12,435 bases of DNA from Clostridiaceae bacterium UBA6110. GTDB taxonomy: Bacteria; Bacillota; Clostridia; Clostridiales; Clostridiaceae. The notes beneath the pieces are model-generated. The model was not told the DNA's origin. It saw only the letters and a list, made by a program, of their open reading frames with translations, and did no database searches. Made by a program: the position numbers and the translations under genes. The stretch covers positions 9,250 to 21,684 of the forward strand of contig DIWI01000060.1 of assembly GCA_002428415.1 (NCBI GenBank). Reading direction: 5' to 3'. Positions 1-6,597 of the stretch are shown here, one piece after another (the stretch's first letter is position 1; each line of letters starts with the position of its first letter).

Positions 1-694
1 CCTTGAGGTCAGCTACCCTTATGAGTTCATCGGCAACATGTGCCGCGCACCTTACCGCCTTCTCATCGTCGATGATCTCACCGAAGGTGCATCCGAGAGC
101 TGCAGACATTCCACTGAGAGCGCTGTTCATGAGGAGCTTTGACCACCTTATACCCAAAAGGTTGGTGTTGATCTCCACATCTCCGGCCAACTTAAGAAAT
201 GCCTCTACCCTCTTAAGCTTCTCAGTGATTGCTCCATCAAGGCTTCCGATCTCAATCCTCATATGTTCAGGCTTTGTGTAAAGCTGTGATACTCCCGGAG
301 CTATCCAGCCGCCGCCCCATCCGACTGTTCCGCCTACTGTCCTGTCACTCCCTACTATTTCAGCTACCGCCTCCTCCGGTATTCCGTTCTGCAGTGTGCA
401 AACAACACTGTCCTCATTGATGAAGGGAAGAAGGTTTCTAAGTGCCACTGCATTCGCAGTCTGCTTAAGAAGTACTATCACAACATCATAGATACCTTCC
501 ATCTGGTCAGGAGTGATCGCCTTTACAGGTATGTTCTTAAGGTCAAGATACCCGGTTACTGTAGCCCCCTTCTCATTCAGAGCATCTACATGCTCCTTGA
601 ATGAATCGACAAGAACCACATCCCCGCCGTTCTTTGATACCACAGCTCCCATGATCGTCCCAAGGGAACCAGCTCCTAAAATTGCTGTCCTCAT
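1..694 (-). CDS. Ketopantoate reductase (ApbA/PanE) family protein, copy 1, 3' end outside window
   Basis: This is an NADPH-dependent 2-keto-acid reductase of the 2-dehydropantoate 2-reductase family. The classical reaction reduces ketopantoate to pantoate for pantothenate synthesis in the cytoplasm. The visible 231 codons start MRTAILGAGSLGTIMGA, giving the N-terminal Rossmann GxGxxG motif. The TLQNG segment carries the family's conserved Asn, and WSKLLMNSALSG carries the family's catalytic-type Lys. The C-terminal helical domain with the substrate-binding Glu lies beyond the left edge. The start is set by AGGAGG seven bases upstream. The gene follows its paralogue after only 34 bases, so the two are probably co-transcribed. 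Two tandem copies argue against both being the housekeeping PanE; at least one may reduce another 2-keto acid. Family assignment is firm, substrate is not. Confidence 0.87.
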   Translation of the reverse strand, partial: MRTAILGAGSLGTIMGAVVSKNGGDVVLVDSFKEHVDALNEKGATVTGYLDLKNIPVKAITPDQMEGIYDVVIVLLKQTANAVALRNLLPFINEDSVVCTLQNGIPEEAVAEIVGSDRTVGGTVGWGGGWIAPGVSQLYTKPEHMRIEIGSLDGAITEKLKRVEAFLKLAGDVEINTNLLGIRWSKLLMNSALSGMSAALGCTFGEIIDDEKAVRCAAHVADELIRVADLK

Positions 695-728
695 TTTTTC
701 CTCCTACTGTTTTTCTATTATCCTCTGT

Positions 729-1739
729 CTAGATCTCAAAGAGATCCAGGTTTGAAAACTCATACTTAAGTTCGCCATTCTCTATCTTCTTGACTATTTC
801 GACCACCTTGTCATTCATTGGAGTCGGAACATTGAACTTGCGCCCTGTTTCGCATACGACTCCGTTGATGGCGTCTATCTCGCACTTCCTGCCCTTCTGC
901 AGGTCCTGGAGCATGCTTGCAACAAGCTCAAGATGCGGTCTCCAGAAGAACCTATATGCCTTCTCGGCCTCAAGCCTGCTTGGCTCATCCCAGTAATCCA
1001 GCCTCTGGTCGAAGTCAAATCCATGTGAAGGCGCCATACTTATACCTGCAGCCCTGCTGACATCGATACATTCTTTTCCAACAACCTGAAGCACCCTGAA
1101 GCTCTTGTCATTCTCCATCAGGTCACCAAACTTGCAGCCAAGTGCCGTTGATACCCCGCTGAACGTTGCATTCATAAGCAGCTTTCCCCACCTTAGACCC
1201 ATAAGGTTAGTTGAGATCTCAACCGGACACATGCACTCAAGGATCTCCTTGATCTCATTTACCTCCGGAGTGATCTCCCCGCTCACAGTACCAAGTGTGA
1301 AAAACATGTCCTGGACTTCTGTAGTTAGCCTTGATACTCCGGGCTCAACCCAGGTTGCTCCCCAGCCTACAGGCGCACCCATAGTCCTGTTTTCGCCGAA
1401 CTCCTCAGCTACTGCTATTTCCGGAAGCCCGTTCTGCAGAGTGCAGATGATAGTCTTTTCCCCCACATGCGGCTTCAGCTGTGCAAACGCTGCTTCATTG
1501 TACGTCTGCTTTGTCATGTAGAATACCAGGTCGTAGATGCCTTCCATCTCGTCCGGTGTCATCGCATTGACCGGAACAAGCATCTCCTTTTGCCCGATTA
1601 CCCTTGCCCCGTTTCTCCTAAGCGCTTCCACATGCTCCCTGTTGACGTCGATCAGGTCGATCTGCCTTCCCGATTGTGCAATGTGGGCTCCAAGGATCGT
1701 ACCCAGAGATCCGACTCCCATAATCGCTAATCTTTCCAT
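729..1739 (-). CDS. Ketopantoate reductase (ApbA/PanE) family protein, copy 2
   Basis: This complete 336-aa protein is slightly longer than the roughly 300-aa E. coli PanE. It begins MERLAIMGVGSLGTILGA (Rossmann GxGxxG) and has TLQNG and RWGKLLMNATFSG, the Asn and Lys expected at the active site. It also has SMLQDLQKGRKCEIDAING in the C-terminal domain, where the Glu of EID is the family's substrate-binding residue. An insertion rich in aromatic residues (FDFDQRLDYWDE onward) precedes the last domain. The frame stays open 32 codons further upstream, but GGAGGG lies about eight bases before this ATG, and the extension would read through a terminator-like hairpin, so I chose this start. It shares many runs with copy 1 (GSLGTI, MEGIYD, CTLQNG, ALGC), so the pair is a tandem duplication. 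Reductase of a 2-keto acid is secure; pantoate synthesis specifically is not. Confidence 0.88.
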   Translation of the reverse strand: MERLAIMGVGSLGTILGAHIAQSGRQIDLIDVNREHVEALRRNGARVIGQKEMLVPVNAMTPDEMEGIYDLVFYMTKQTYNEAAFAQLKPHVGEKTIICTLQNGLPEIAVAEEFGENRTMGAPVGWGATWVEPGVSRLTTEVQDMFFTLGTVSGEITPEVNEIKEILECMCPVEISTNLMGLRWGKLLMNATFSGVSTALGCKFGDLMENDKSFRVLQVVGKECIDVSRAAGISMAPSHGFDFDQRLDYWDEPSRLEAEKAYRFFWRPHLELVASMLQDLQKGRKCEIDAINGVVCETGRKFNVPTPMNDKVVEIVKKIENGELKYEFSNLDLFEI

Positions 1740-1809
1740 TTTTTCCCTCCTCGTATTGATTCGTAAACAATTACATCGACGTCTCATATTTAGCAATAAC
1801 CATGCCAAT

Positions 1810-1833
1810 AAAAAAACGGCCTGAAATAAGGCC
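1810..1833 (-). terminator. Terminator-like hairpin in leader of the ketopantoate-reductase pair
   Basis: On the minus strand GGCCT and AGGCC form a 5-bp GC-rich stem around a 6-base loop, followed by G and seven T. That is the form of an intrinsic terminator, though the stem is short. No minus-strand gene lies upstream of it, since nudC is divergent. It therefore sits 71 bases before the copy-2 start codon, inside the leader. It may act as an attenuator rather than as an end-of-operon signal. Confidence 0.5.
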
Positions 1834-1834
1834 A

Positions 1835-1904
1835 TTTGACAGATATATGAATTGGTTTCGTTGTCAAAAGCGACGCTTTTAAATATAATGCGTCATTTTA
1901 TCCG
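1835..1904 (-). promoter_or_regulatory. Possible promoter/leader structures upstream of the ketopantoate-reductase pair
   Basis: Minus-strand TTGACA lies at 1862-1867, and TATATT (5 of 6 to the -10 consensus) lies at 1882-1887, without ideal partners for either. There is a perfect 15-base palindrome AAAAGCG-A-CGCTTTT at 1866-1880. GACGC at 1872-1876 can also pair with GCGTC just downstream on the plus strand, so two alternative stems share the same bases. TTTGACA at 1835-1841 is inverted as TGTCAAA at 1862-1868. I see regulatory-looking symmetry here but cannot name a factor, and no promoter can be fixed. Confidence 0.35.
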
Positions 1905-2068
1905 ACACTGAACATGTTCGGCTTATCAGGTAGATTTCCCTTATTTTTTCATTTACTCCGCTACTTTTTACCACCTCGATGAGACTAAAAACATCTGAAT
2001 AATCCCGAATGATCCCCAGGCTGAATGAAGTTATCCACAGTTGAACCTTGCTCACCTGTATATTATGT

Positions 2069-2097
2069 TTGTTATGCAACGTAATTCTGGTAGAATT
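2069..2097 (+). promoter_or_regulatory. nudC promoter with overlapping palindrome
   Basis: TTGTTA (2069-2074) and TAGAAT (2091-2096) are separated by 16 bases, and TGG directly before TAGAAT gives an extended -10. The -10 lies inside a perfect 15-base inverted repeat AATTCT-GGT-AGAATT (2083-2097), well placed to be a repressor operator. A weaker alternative is TTGAAC (2041-2046), 17 bases, TATGTT (2064-2069). The nudC start follows about 50 bases later. Confidence 0.45.
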
Positions 2098-2146
2098 AAG
2101 CTGAACAATGAAAAAGTCACACAATAATTTGATAAGGCGGTAAATC

Positions 2147-2989
2147 ATGATACAGGATATAGAACCCAGAATTTTTGATAACAACTACAAGGTAAAAAAG
2201 GCTGAATCAGGCGACCTATTCCTGTCTTATGACGGTGACAAGGTCCTTGTGAGGGAAGACAAGGACAAGCTGTGGTATCCTTCGTTTTCAGATTTCGAGG
2301 CAGGTCATCCTCACCTAATGGAGAATGCCACATTCCTCTTCAGCATTGATGACATCAACTACTATCTGACCGATGAAAAGGGACTTGATTCTGTGGAAGG
2401 TTGGACTTATGCAAGCACCAGCAGGTTCAGGACTGAACCGAAGTACTGGCGTTCATTCGCAGGTGTTGTAGGATGGCAGCTTAACCGCTGGTACGCTAAC
2501 CACAGGTTCTGCAGCAGATGCGGAAAGCCAATGGCCCATTCTGACAAGGAACGCATGCTTTATTGCGAAAACTGTGGATTCCAGACCTATCCAACCATAT
2601 CGCCTTGCGTAATAGTAGGTGTACATAATGGAAACAGGCTGCTCCTTACAAAATATGCGGGCCGCGCTTACGCCAATTATGCGCTTGTGGCAGGCTTTGC
2701 GGAGATCGGCGAAACCCTTGAGCAGACTGTGAAAAGAGAAGTTTTTGAAGAGGTGGGGCTAAAGGTCAGGAACCTCAGGTTCTACAAAAGCCAGCCCTGG
2801 CCGTTTACTGACACTTTACTGGTTGGCTTCTATGCAGAGCTTGATGGTGACGATAAGATTACCATCGAGGAGGATGAGCTTGCCCTTGGAGTATGGATGG
2901 AGAGGGAGGATATCCCACCAGCTGAGCTCAAGATAAGCCTTACCAGTGAAATGATGGAGGCCTTCAGAACACGTACATTCGAGCTTTGA
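2147..2989 (+). CDS. nudC: NAD(+) diphosphatase (NADH pyrophosphatase), Nudix family
   Basis: NudC hydrolyses NAD(H) to NMN(H) plus AMP, and the family also removes NAD caps from RNA 5' ends. The 280-aa protein has the full NudC architecture. An N-terminal domain is followed by a zinc ribbon with C122, C125, C140 and C143 (CSRC and CENC). The Nudix box runs from G183 to L205 (GFAEIGE, then REVFEEVGL). After the box, SQPWPF at 215-220 is the signature separating NudC from other Nudix enzymes. The reading TDT after SQPWPF differs a little from the more usual PxS. The ATG is preceded by AAGG in AAGGCGG. It is the only plus-strand gene here, converges on oadA, and shares a terminator hairpin with it. 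Its role is probably cofactor or RNA housekeeping unrelated to the neighbouring operon. Confidence 0.95.
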   Translation: MIQDIEPRIFDNNYKVKKAESGDLFLSYDGDKVLVREDKDKLWYPSFSDFEAGHPHLMENATFLFSIDDINYYLTDEKGLDSVEGWTYASTSRFRTEPKYWRSFAGVVGWQLNRWYANHRFCSRCGKPMAHSDKERMLYCENCGFQTYPTISPCVIVGVHNGNRLLLTKYAGRAYANYALVAGFAEIGETLEQTVKREVFEEVGLKVRNLRFYKSQPWPFTDTLLVGFYAELDGDDKITIEEDELALGVWMEREDIPPAELKISLTSEMMEAFRTRTFEL

Positions 2990-3034
2990 ATAGAAGGACC
3001 TCACTGCCAAACTTCGGCAGTGAGGTCCTTCTAT
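2990..3034. terminator. Bidirectional terminator hairpin between nudC and oadA
   Basis: A perfect 19-bp stem (2990-3008 with 3016-3034) surrounds a 7-base loop, AAACTTC. It begins one base after the nudC stop and ends ten bases from the oadA stop, so it lies between two converging genes. The flanking T tracts are weak in both directions (CCTTCTATATA and CCTTCTATTC). It may end transcription mainly through stem stability, and would protect both mRNA 3' ends. Confidence 0.8.
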
Positions 3035-3044
3035 ATACATCTCT

Positions 3045-4430
3045 TTATATGTACACAGTTACGTTCTGTACCTGCACATCATGGAAAGGGTCTTTTCTTC
3101 TCTTGAGGAAAGGCAGTGCGAGAGTCGGGAACAGTGCATACATGAGCACGTCCTCCGTAGATTCTGCCAGGTCACCAAGTTCCTTCCTTAGATTCTTCAT
3201 CTCAGGAAGGAGATGATCTGCAGGTCTTGATGTCATGACCTCATCATCACCGATTATCCTGTCTGTCATTTCCTGGGAAATCTCGCCAGGAGGAGTGCCA
3301 TAAAGCCCCCTCACATAGTCCTTGATCTCATTGGGTACCATCTTATATCGCTTGCCGCTTATGTGATTCATTAGTGCCTGAGTTCCGACCATCTGGGAAA
3401 GTGGTGTTACGAGCGGCGGATATCCAAGCTCTGCCCTTACCCTCGGAACCTCCTTCAGCACCTCTTCATAGTCATCTTCCTTCTTTGCATCCTTCAGCTG
3501 TGAAAGAAGGTTTGACAGCATGCCTCCCGGTACCTGGTAGATCAGAGTGTCAGGTTCAACATCCATGACCTTGGGGTTGAGTAAGCCGTCTTTCCTGTAC
3601 TTGTCGCGTATAGGCTTGAAATGCTCTGCAACTACCTTTATCTTCTCGAAGTTCAGGCCTGTGTCATACCCCATCTCTTCAAGAGCTATCCCCATGGATT
3701 CTGTCGCAGGCTGGCTTGTTCCTCCGGACAGGGTGGATATTGCAGTATCTATGATGTCAGCCCCAGCCTCCACCGCCTTGAGGTAGGTCATCTCTGAGAT
3801 ACCTGATGTGGCATGTGTGTGTACCTGAAGCGGAAGGTCTGAAACAGACTTAATCCCCTTCACAAGTCTGTAGGCTACATCCGGTGTAAGTATTCCTGCC
3901 ATGTCCTTTATAGAAATGGAATCAGCACCCATCCTGACCATCTCAGAAGCCAGGTTTACGTAGTACTCTATAGTATGGATTTCACTTATCGTATAGCATA
4001 TGCACATTTGACAGTGTCCGCCATACTTCTTTATAGCCATGACCGAAGTCTCCAGGTTCCTCAGGTCATTGAGTGCATCGAAAACCCTTATTATGTCTAT
4101 GCCGTTCTCAATGGACTTCTCTATGAAGGCCTCAACCACATCATCCGAATAATGCTTGTATCCAAGCAGGTTCTGACCTCTCAGCAGCATCTGGAGCTTT
4201 GTCTTCCTGACATGCTTCTTAATTGTCCTTAGCCTTTCCCATGGGTCTTCATTGAGGTATCTGAGACATGCATCGAAGGTTGCACCTCCCCATACCTCCA
4301 GTGAATGGTATCCTGCTTCATCCAGGGTCTCAAGTATCGGGAGCATCTGTTCTGTGGACATCCTGGTTGCGATGAGGCTCTGGTGGGCATCCCTCAGCAC
4401 CGTATCCATGAATCGTATCTTCTTTTCCAT
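3045..4430 (-). CDS. oadA: Oxaloacetate decarboxylase alpha subunit (carboxyltransferase, without biotin domain)
   Basis: This cytoplasmic subunit transfers the carboxyl group of oxaloacetate to the biotin of the carrier protein, releasing pyruvate. It is a 461-aa TIM-barrel carboxyltransferase of the pyruvate carboxylase/OadA/5S family. Motifs are DTVLRDAHQS (9-18), GGATFD (48-53), LRGQN (83-87), the metal-binding K175 in SIKDMAG, and H204/H206 in HTHATSG. OadA of Klebsiella is near 600 aa because it ends in a biotinyl domain; here the protein stops before that domain, which is encoded separately three genes upstream. GGAG lies upstream of the ATG, 17 bases after the small OadG-like gene. 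It is the last gene of the operon. Alternatives are methylmalonyl-CoA carboxyltransferase 5S or pyruvate carboxylase subunit B. The neighbouring oadB and the tartrate dehydratase favour oxaloacetate decarboxylase. Confidence 0.9.
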   Translation of the reverse strand: MEKKIRFMDTVLRDAHQSLIATRMSTEQMLPILETLDEAGYHSLEVWGGATFDACLRYLNEDPWERLRTIKKHVRKTKLQMLLRGQNLLGYKHYSDDVVEAFIEKSIENGIDIIRVFDALNDLRNLETSVMAIKKYGGHCQMCICYTISEIHTIEYYVNLASEMVRMGADSISIKDMAGILTPDVAYRLVKGIKSVSDLPLQVHTHATSGISEMTYLKAVEAGADIIDTAISTLSGGTSQPATESMGIALEEMGYDTGLNFEKIKVVAEHFKPIRDKYRKDGLLNPKVMDVEPDTLIYQVPGGMLSNLLSQLKDAKKEDDYEEVLKEVPRVRAELGYPPLVTPLSQMVGTQALMNHISGKRYKMVPNEIKDYVRGLYGTPPGEISQEMTDRIIGDDEVMTSRPADHLLPEMKNLRKELGDLAESTEDVLMYALFPTLALPFLKRRKDPFHDVQVQNVTVYI

Positions 4431-4447
4431 TTGGTTTCTCCTCTCTT

Positions 4448-4588
4448 CTACTTGCCGTTAGGAAACAGCTTGAGAAGCATCAGGCATGCAAAGTAAAGGA
4501 TCAGTGCGACAACAAATATTCCTGCCATTCCGAATCCCATTATTTCAAGTGCTTGTCCTATAAGTTCAGGATCAAAATCAAAAATCAT
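4448..4588 (-). CDS. 46-aa OadG-like single-span membrane subunit of the Na+-pumping decarboxylase
   Basis: This small gene encodes MIFDFDPELIGQALEIMGF followed by one hydrophobic helix (about residues 19-40) and a short LFPNGK tail. Its start is supported by AAAGGAG six to seven bases before the ATG. It lies 23 bases after oadB and 17 before oadA. A short acidic N-terminus followed by one membrane helix with a GMAGIFVVALIL-type core matches the N-terminal anchor of the gamma (OadG) subunit, which tethers the alpha subunit to beta. The soluble C-terminal part of a normal gamma subunit is absent. It fits the short OadG-related transporter subunits found beside oadB in anaerobes. Being a real gene is well supported by RBS, spacing and context; its exact function is inferred. 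Confidence 0.82.
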   Translation of the reverse strand: MIFDFDPELIGQALEIMGFGMAGIFVVALILYFACLMLLKLFPNGK

Positions 4589-4611
4589 TATTTTCTCCTT
4601 TCAGGGCTATC

Positions 4612-5727
4612 CTACATGAAGTAGGAGAGGATCAGTCCTCCGGCAATTACAGATGCGATCTGCCCTGACACATTGGCGCCTATTGAGTAGTTGAGCACGA
4701 AGTTCTGCTTGTCAGCCTCTGTAGCCAGCTTCTGCACTACCCTTGCAGACATTGGGAATGCAGAGATTCCGGCAGCTCCTATCATCGGGTTGATCTTCTC
4801 TTTCCTGAATAGGTTCAGGAACTTTGCAAAGAGAACTCCTCCTATGGTGTCCATTATGAATGCCACAAGTCCGAAAGCGATTATCATGAGCGTCTGGAGG
4901 TTCCAGAACTGGTCAGCGGTCATCTTTACAGATATTGTAAGTCCAAGGAGTATGGAAACCAGGTTCACAAGCTCGTTCTGTGCTGAGCTGCTCAGCCTGT
5001 CAAGGACTCCGCACTCCCTGAGAAGGTTTCCGAACATCAGGAACCCTACAAGGGGCAGAGATGCCGGAGCTATGAAGCCTGCAACTATTGTGATGACTAT
5101 CGGGAACAGTATCTTCGTGAGCCTTGAGACATTGGATGCCTTATAGTGCATCCTTATGGCCCTTTCCTTCTTTGTGGTCACAAGCTTTATCGCAAATGGC
5201 TGGATTATCGGAACCAGGGCCATGTATGAATATGCGGCGACAGATATGGGGCCGAGAAGGTTCGGGGCAAGCTCATTGGCAACGAATATCGAGGTAGGTC
5301 CGTCTGCTGCCCCGATTATTCCTATCGATGCAGCCTCCTGGATGCTGAACCCGAATATTACAGCGACTATAACAGTAAAGAATATTCCAAACTGAGCTGC
5401 GGCTCCGAAAAGGAGCATGAACGGATTCTGAAGCAGCGGTCCGAAATCGATCATGGCGCCTATGCCTATGAATATGAGAAGTGGAAAAAGCTCTGTGGCA
5501 ATTCCGGCATTGAAGAGGACATTCAGGACCCCTTCGGATTCGCTGCCGGCCTGAGTTACTAGTCCCGAATTGGGAAAATTGACAAGAAGGGTTCCTAGAC
5601 CCATCGGTACCAGAAGCGTAGGCTCATATTGCTTCTTTATTCCCAGATACATCAGGATGCATCCGATCGCCATCATTATTACCTGTGGCCCTGTGGTTGA
5701 CATTATTCCAGCTATTATCTGTTCCAA
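4612..5727 (-). CDS. oadB: Oxaloacetate decarboxylase beta subunit, Na+-translocating
   Basis: OadB is the integral membrane subunit that decarboxylates carboxybiotin and couples this to Na+ export. Read from the TTG at 5727 it has 371 aa, at the short end of the usual size. It has many hydrophobic segments, the hallmark GAADGPT loop (139-145, with D142 as the expected Na+/proton-coupling Asp), and a YSYMALVPIIQP segment near 166-177. A conserved C-terminal GANVSGQ helix (350-356) lies just before the end. I chose TTG because AGGAGG sits seven bases upstream and family homology begins there. The in-frame ATG at 5775 would overlap the biotin-carrier gene by 32 bases and add 16 unrelated residues. 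The same family serves methylmalonyl-CoA and glutaconyl-CoA decarboxylases, so substrate is decided by the operon. Confidence 0.93.
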   Translation of the reverse strand: MEQIIAGIMSTTGPQVIMMAIGCILMYLGIKKQYEPTLLVPMGLGTLLVNFPNSGLVTQAGSESEGVLNVLFNAGIATELFPLLIFIGIGAMIDFGPLLQNPFMLLFGAAAQFGIFFTVIVAVIFGFSIQEAASIGIIGAADGPTSIFVANELAPNLLGPISVAAYSYMALVPIIQPFAIKLVTTKKERAIRMHYKASNVSRLTKILFPIVITIVAGFIAPASLPLVGFLMFGNLLRECGVLDRLSSSAQNELVNLVSILLGLTISVKMTADQFWNLQTLMIIAFGLVAFIMDTIGGVLFAKFLNLFRKEKINPMIGAAGISAFPMSARVVQKLATEADKQNFVLNYSIGANVSGQIASVIAGGLILSYFM

Positions 5728-5734
5728 GGTATTT

Positions 5735-5740
5735 CCTCCT
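5735..5740 (-). promoter_or_regulatory. Ribosome binding site fixing a TTG start for oadB
   Basis: A perfect AGGAGG on the minus strand lies seven bases before TTG at 5727 and just after the biotin-carrier stop at 5744-5746. It decides the oadB start in favour of TTG over the upstream ATG. Confidence 0.85.
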
Positions 5741-5743
5741 AAG

Positions 5744-6142
5744 TTATGCGATTGTGACGATAGGTGCTCCGACATCGATGGCAGATCCCTTTGTCACATG
5801 CACTGCCGAAACTATGCCGTCCTTGGGAGATACTATCTCATTTTCCATCTTCATCGCTTCAAGAACTACAAGCACCTGGTTTTCCTTAACCTGGTCCCCT
5901 GCCTTCACCTGCACGCTTATTATGGTGCCAGGCATGGGTGCATCGATGGCTGTTCCTTCGCCTGAAGGGATTGAAACAGGTACAGGTGGTGCTACCGGAG
6001 CCGCTGCCGCTTCAGCCTGTACAGGCGCTGCAGCCACTGACGGAGCCGCTGATATTGGGCCAGGTCCGGGAGCTGTACCAAGCTCCTCCATCTCCACCAT
6101 GTATTCTTTCTCGTTTATCTTTATCCTGAACTTTCTTAACAT
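5744..6142 (-). CDS. Biotin carboxyl carrier subunit of the decarboxylase
   Basis: This cytoplasmic 132-aa protein carries the biotin that shuttles CO2 from the carboxyltransferase (OadA) to OadB. Residues 1-22 form a short beta-rich start (MLRKFRIKINEKEYMVEMEE). Residues 23-60 are a flexible Ala/Pro-rich linker. The biotinyl domain occupies about 66-132, with the biotinylation motif EAMKM at 95-99 and K98 as the modified lysine; PMPG (69-72) is the usual entry to the domain. It starts ten bases after the preceding gene's stop, with an AAGGTAAGG ribosome site overlapping that stop. It corresponds to the gamma biotin carrier of Veillonella-type decarboxylases. It could in principle be a lipoyl domain, but AMKM and the context favour biotin. 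Confidence 0.93.
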   Translation of the reverse strand: MLRKFRIKINEKEYMVEMEELGTAPGPGPISAAPSVAAAPVQAEAAAAPVAPPVPVSIPSGEGTAIDAPMPGTIISVQVKAGDQVKENQVLVVLEAMKMENEIVSPKDGIVSAVHVTKGSAIDVGAPIVTIA

Positions 6143-6151
6143 TATGCTACC

Positions 6152-6478
6152 TTACCTTTCATTTTTGACTTCTGTAACACTGACAAGCCTGAACTGCGAA
6201 TCCGGCCTATCTCCTGCCATTACCGCAGATACTATTGCAGCAGCAATCTCCCTGCCTGTATCTATACCTCTGATGTTCCTTATCCTGAAGGTTGAGTCCG
6301 GCCAGCTTCCAGCTGCGATTGCGGAGGCTATTACAGATACCGTCTCCTTCTCTTCTTCGGAGACATCCATGGTGAAATCAATCCCATGTTGAACAACGGG
6401 AGGTTTCTCAGATAGAGCTTCAGGAATTTCAGGTATAGCTTCCTGTCTCTTTTTCCTGAATAAGTCGAACAGTCCCAT
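6152..6478 (-). CDS. 108-aa soluble accessory subunit of the decarboxylase with duplicated PDSxFR motif
   Basis: No enzyme domain is recognised. The protein opens with an amphipathic, basic MGLFDLFRKKRQ segment that could bind the membrane surface, then a Pro/Glu-rich linker. It then has two related units at about 47-70 and 78-101. Each has an Ala-rich helix followed by AG, two residues and PDSxFR (AAGSWPDSTFRIRNI and MAGDRPDSQFRLVSV). Similar Ala-helix plus FRIRSI-type tails occur in the delta and epsilon subunits of Veillonella methylmalonyl-CoA decarboxylase, where epsilon resembles the delta C-terminus. Here two such units appear fused without the membrane helix. A good RBS (AAAGGAGGGAG) precedes it. 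Its place between transporter and biotin carrier supports a structural role in complex assembly; this is inference. Confidence 0.7.
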   Translation of the reverse strand: MGLFDLFRKKRQEAIPEIPEALSEKPPVVQHGIDFTMDVSEEEKETVSVIASAIAAGSWPDSTFRIRNIRGIDTGREIAAAIVSAVMAGDRPDSQFRLVSVTEVKNER

Positions 6479-6501
6479 GCACTCCCTCCTTTCTTACCAG
6501 T

Positions 6502-6525
6502 TCATAATGAATTCCTTACTATCAT
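6502..6525 (-). other. Seven-codon mini-ORF with strong ribosome site
   Basis: On the minus strand GGAGGGAGG followed by TATTTA and ATG opens the frame MIVRNSL and stops. This is a textbook ribosome site with almost nothing behind it, in the 119-base gap between the transporter gene and the 108-aa gene. It could be a leader peptide or a translational re-initiation device, or a relic of a lost small gene. Nothing else in the gap is recognised. Confidence 0.3.
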
Positions 6526-6597
6526 TAAATACCTCCCTCCAGCAAAGAATGCCGGAAAGAGGTATCCTAATCCTGAATCAGACGACAGCAGTGTTTT

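Noticed and set aside
1740..1835. N-terminal extension of ketopantoate-reductase copy 2 (MALFQAVFLLAW...)
   Set aside because: It looks like a signal peptide but is the translation of the GGCCT hairpin and T tract; the real start has a good ribosome site and the Rossmann motif right after it.
2031..2039. Perfect DnaA box TTATCCACA
   Set aside because: A single box in an intergenic region with no cluster, AT-rich unwinding element or dnaA/dnaN nearby; one match in 12 kb is near chance, so no origin is claimed.
1879..2184. Open minus-strand frame of 101 codons between the divergent genes
   Set aside because: It starts inside nudC, spans the nudC promoter and operator, lacks a ribosome site and resembles no protein I recognise; treated as chance.
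5685..6392. 235-codon plus-strand frame opposite the biotin carrier and 108-aa gene
   Set aside because: A shadow of two well-supported minus-strand genes; its Ala/Ser/Gly-rich sequence mirrors the Ala/Pro linker on the other strand.
3045..6478. Methylmalonyl-CoA decarboxylase instead of oxaloacetate decarboxylase
   Set aside because: The subunit set resembles Veillonella Mmd, but the alpha subunit is of the OadA/5S carboxyltransferase type, not the acyl-CoA carboxyltransferase (MmdA) type.
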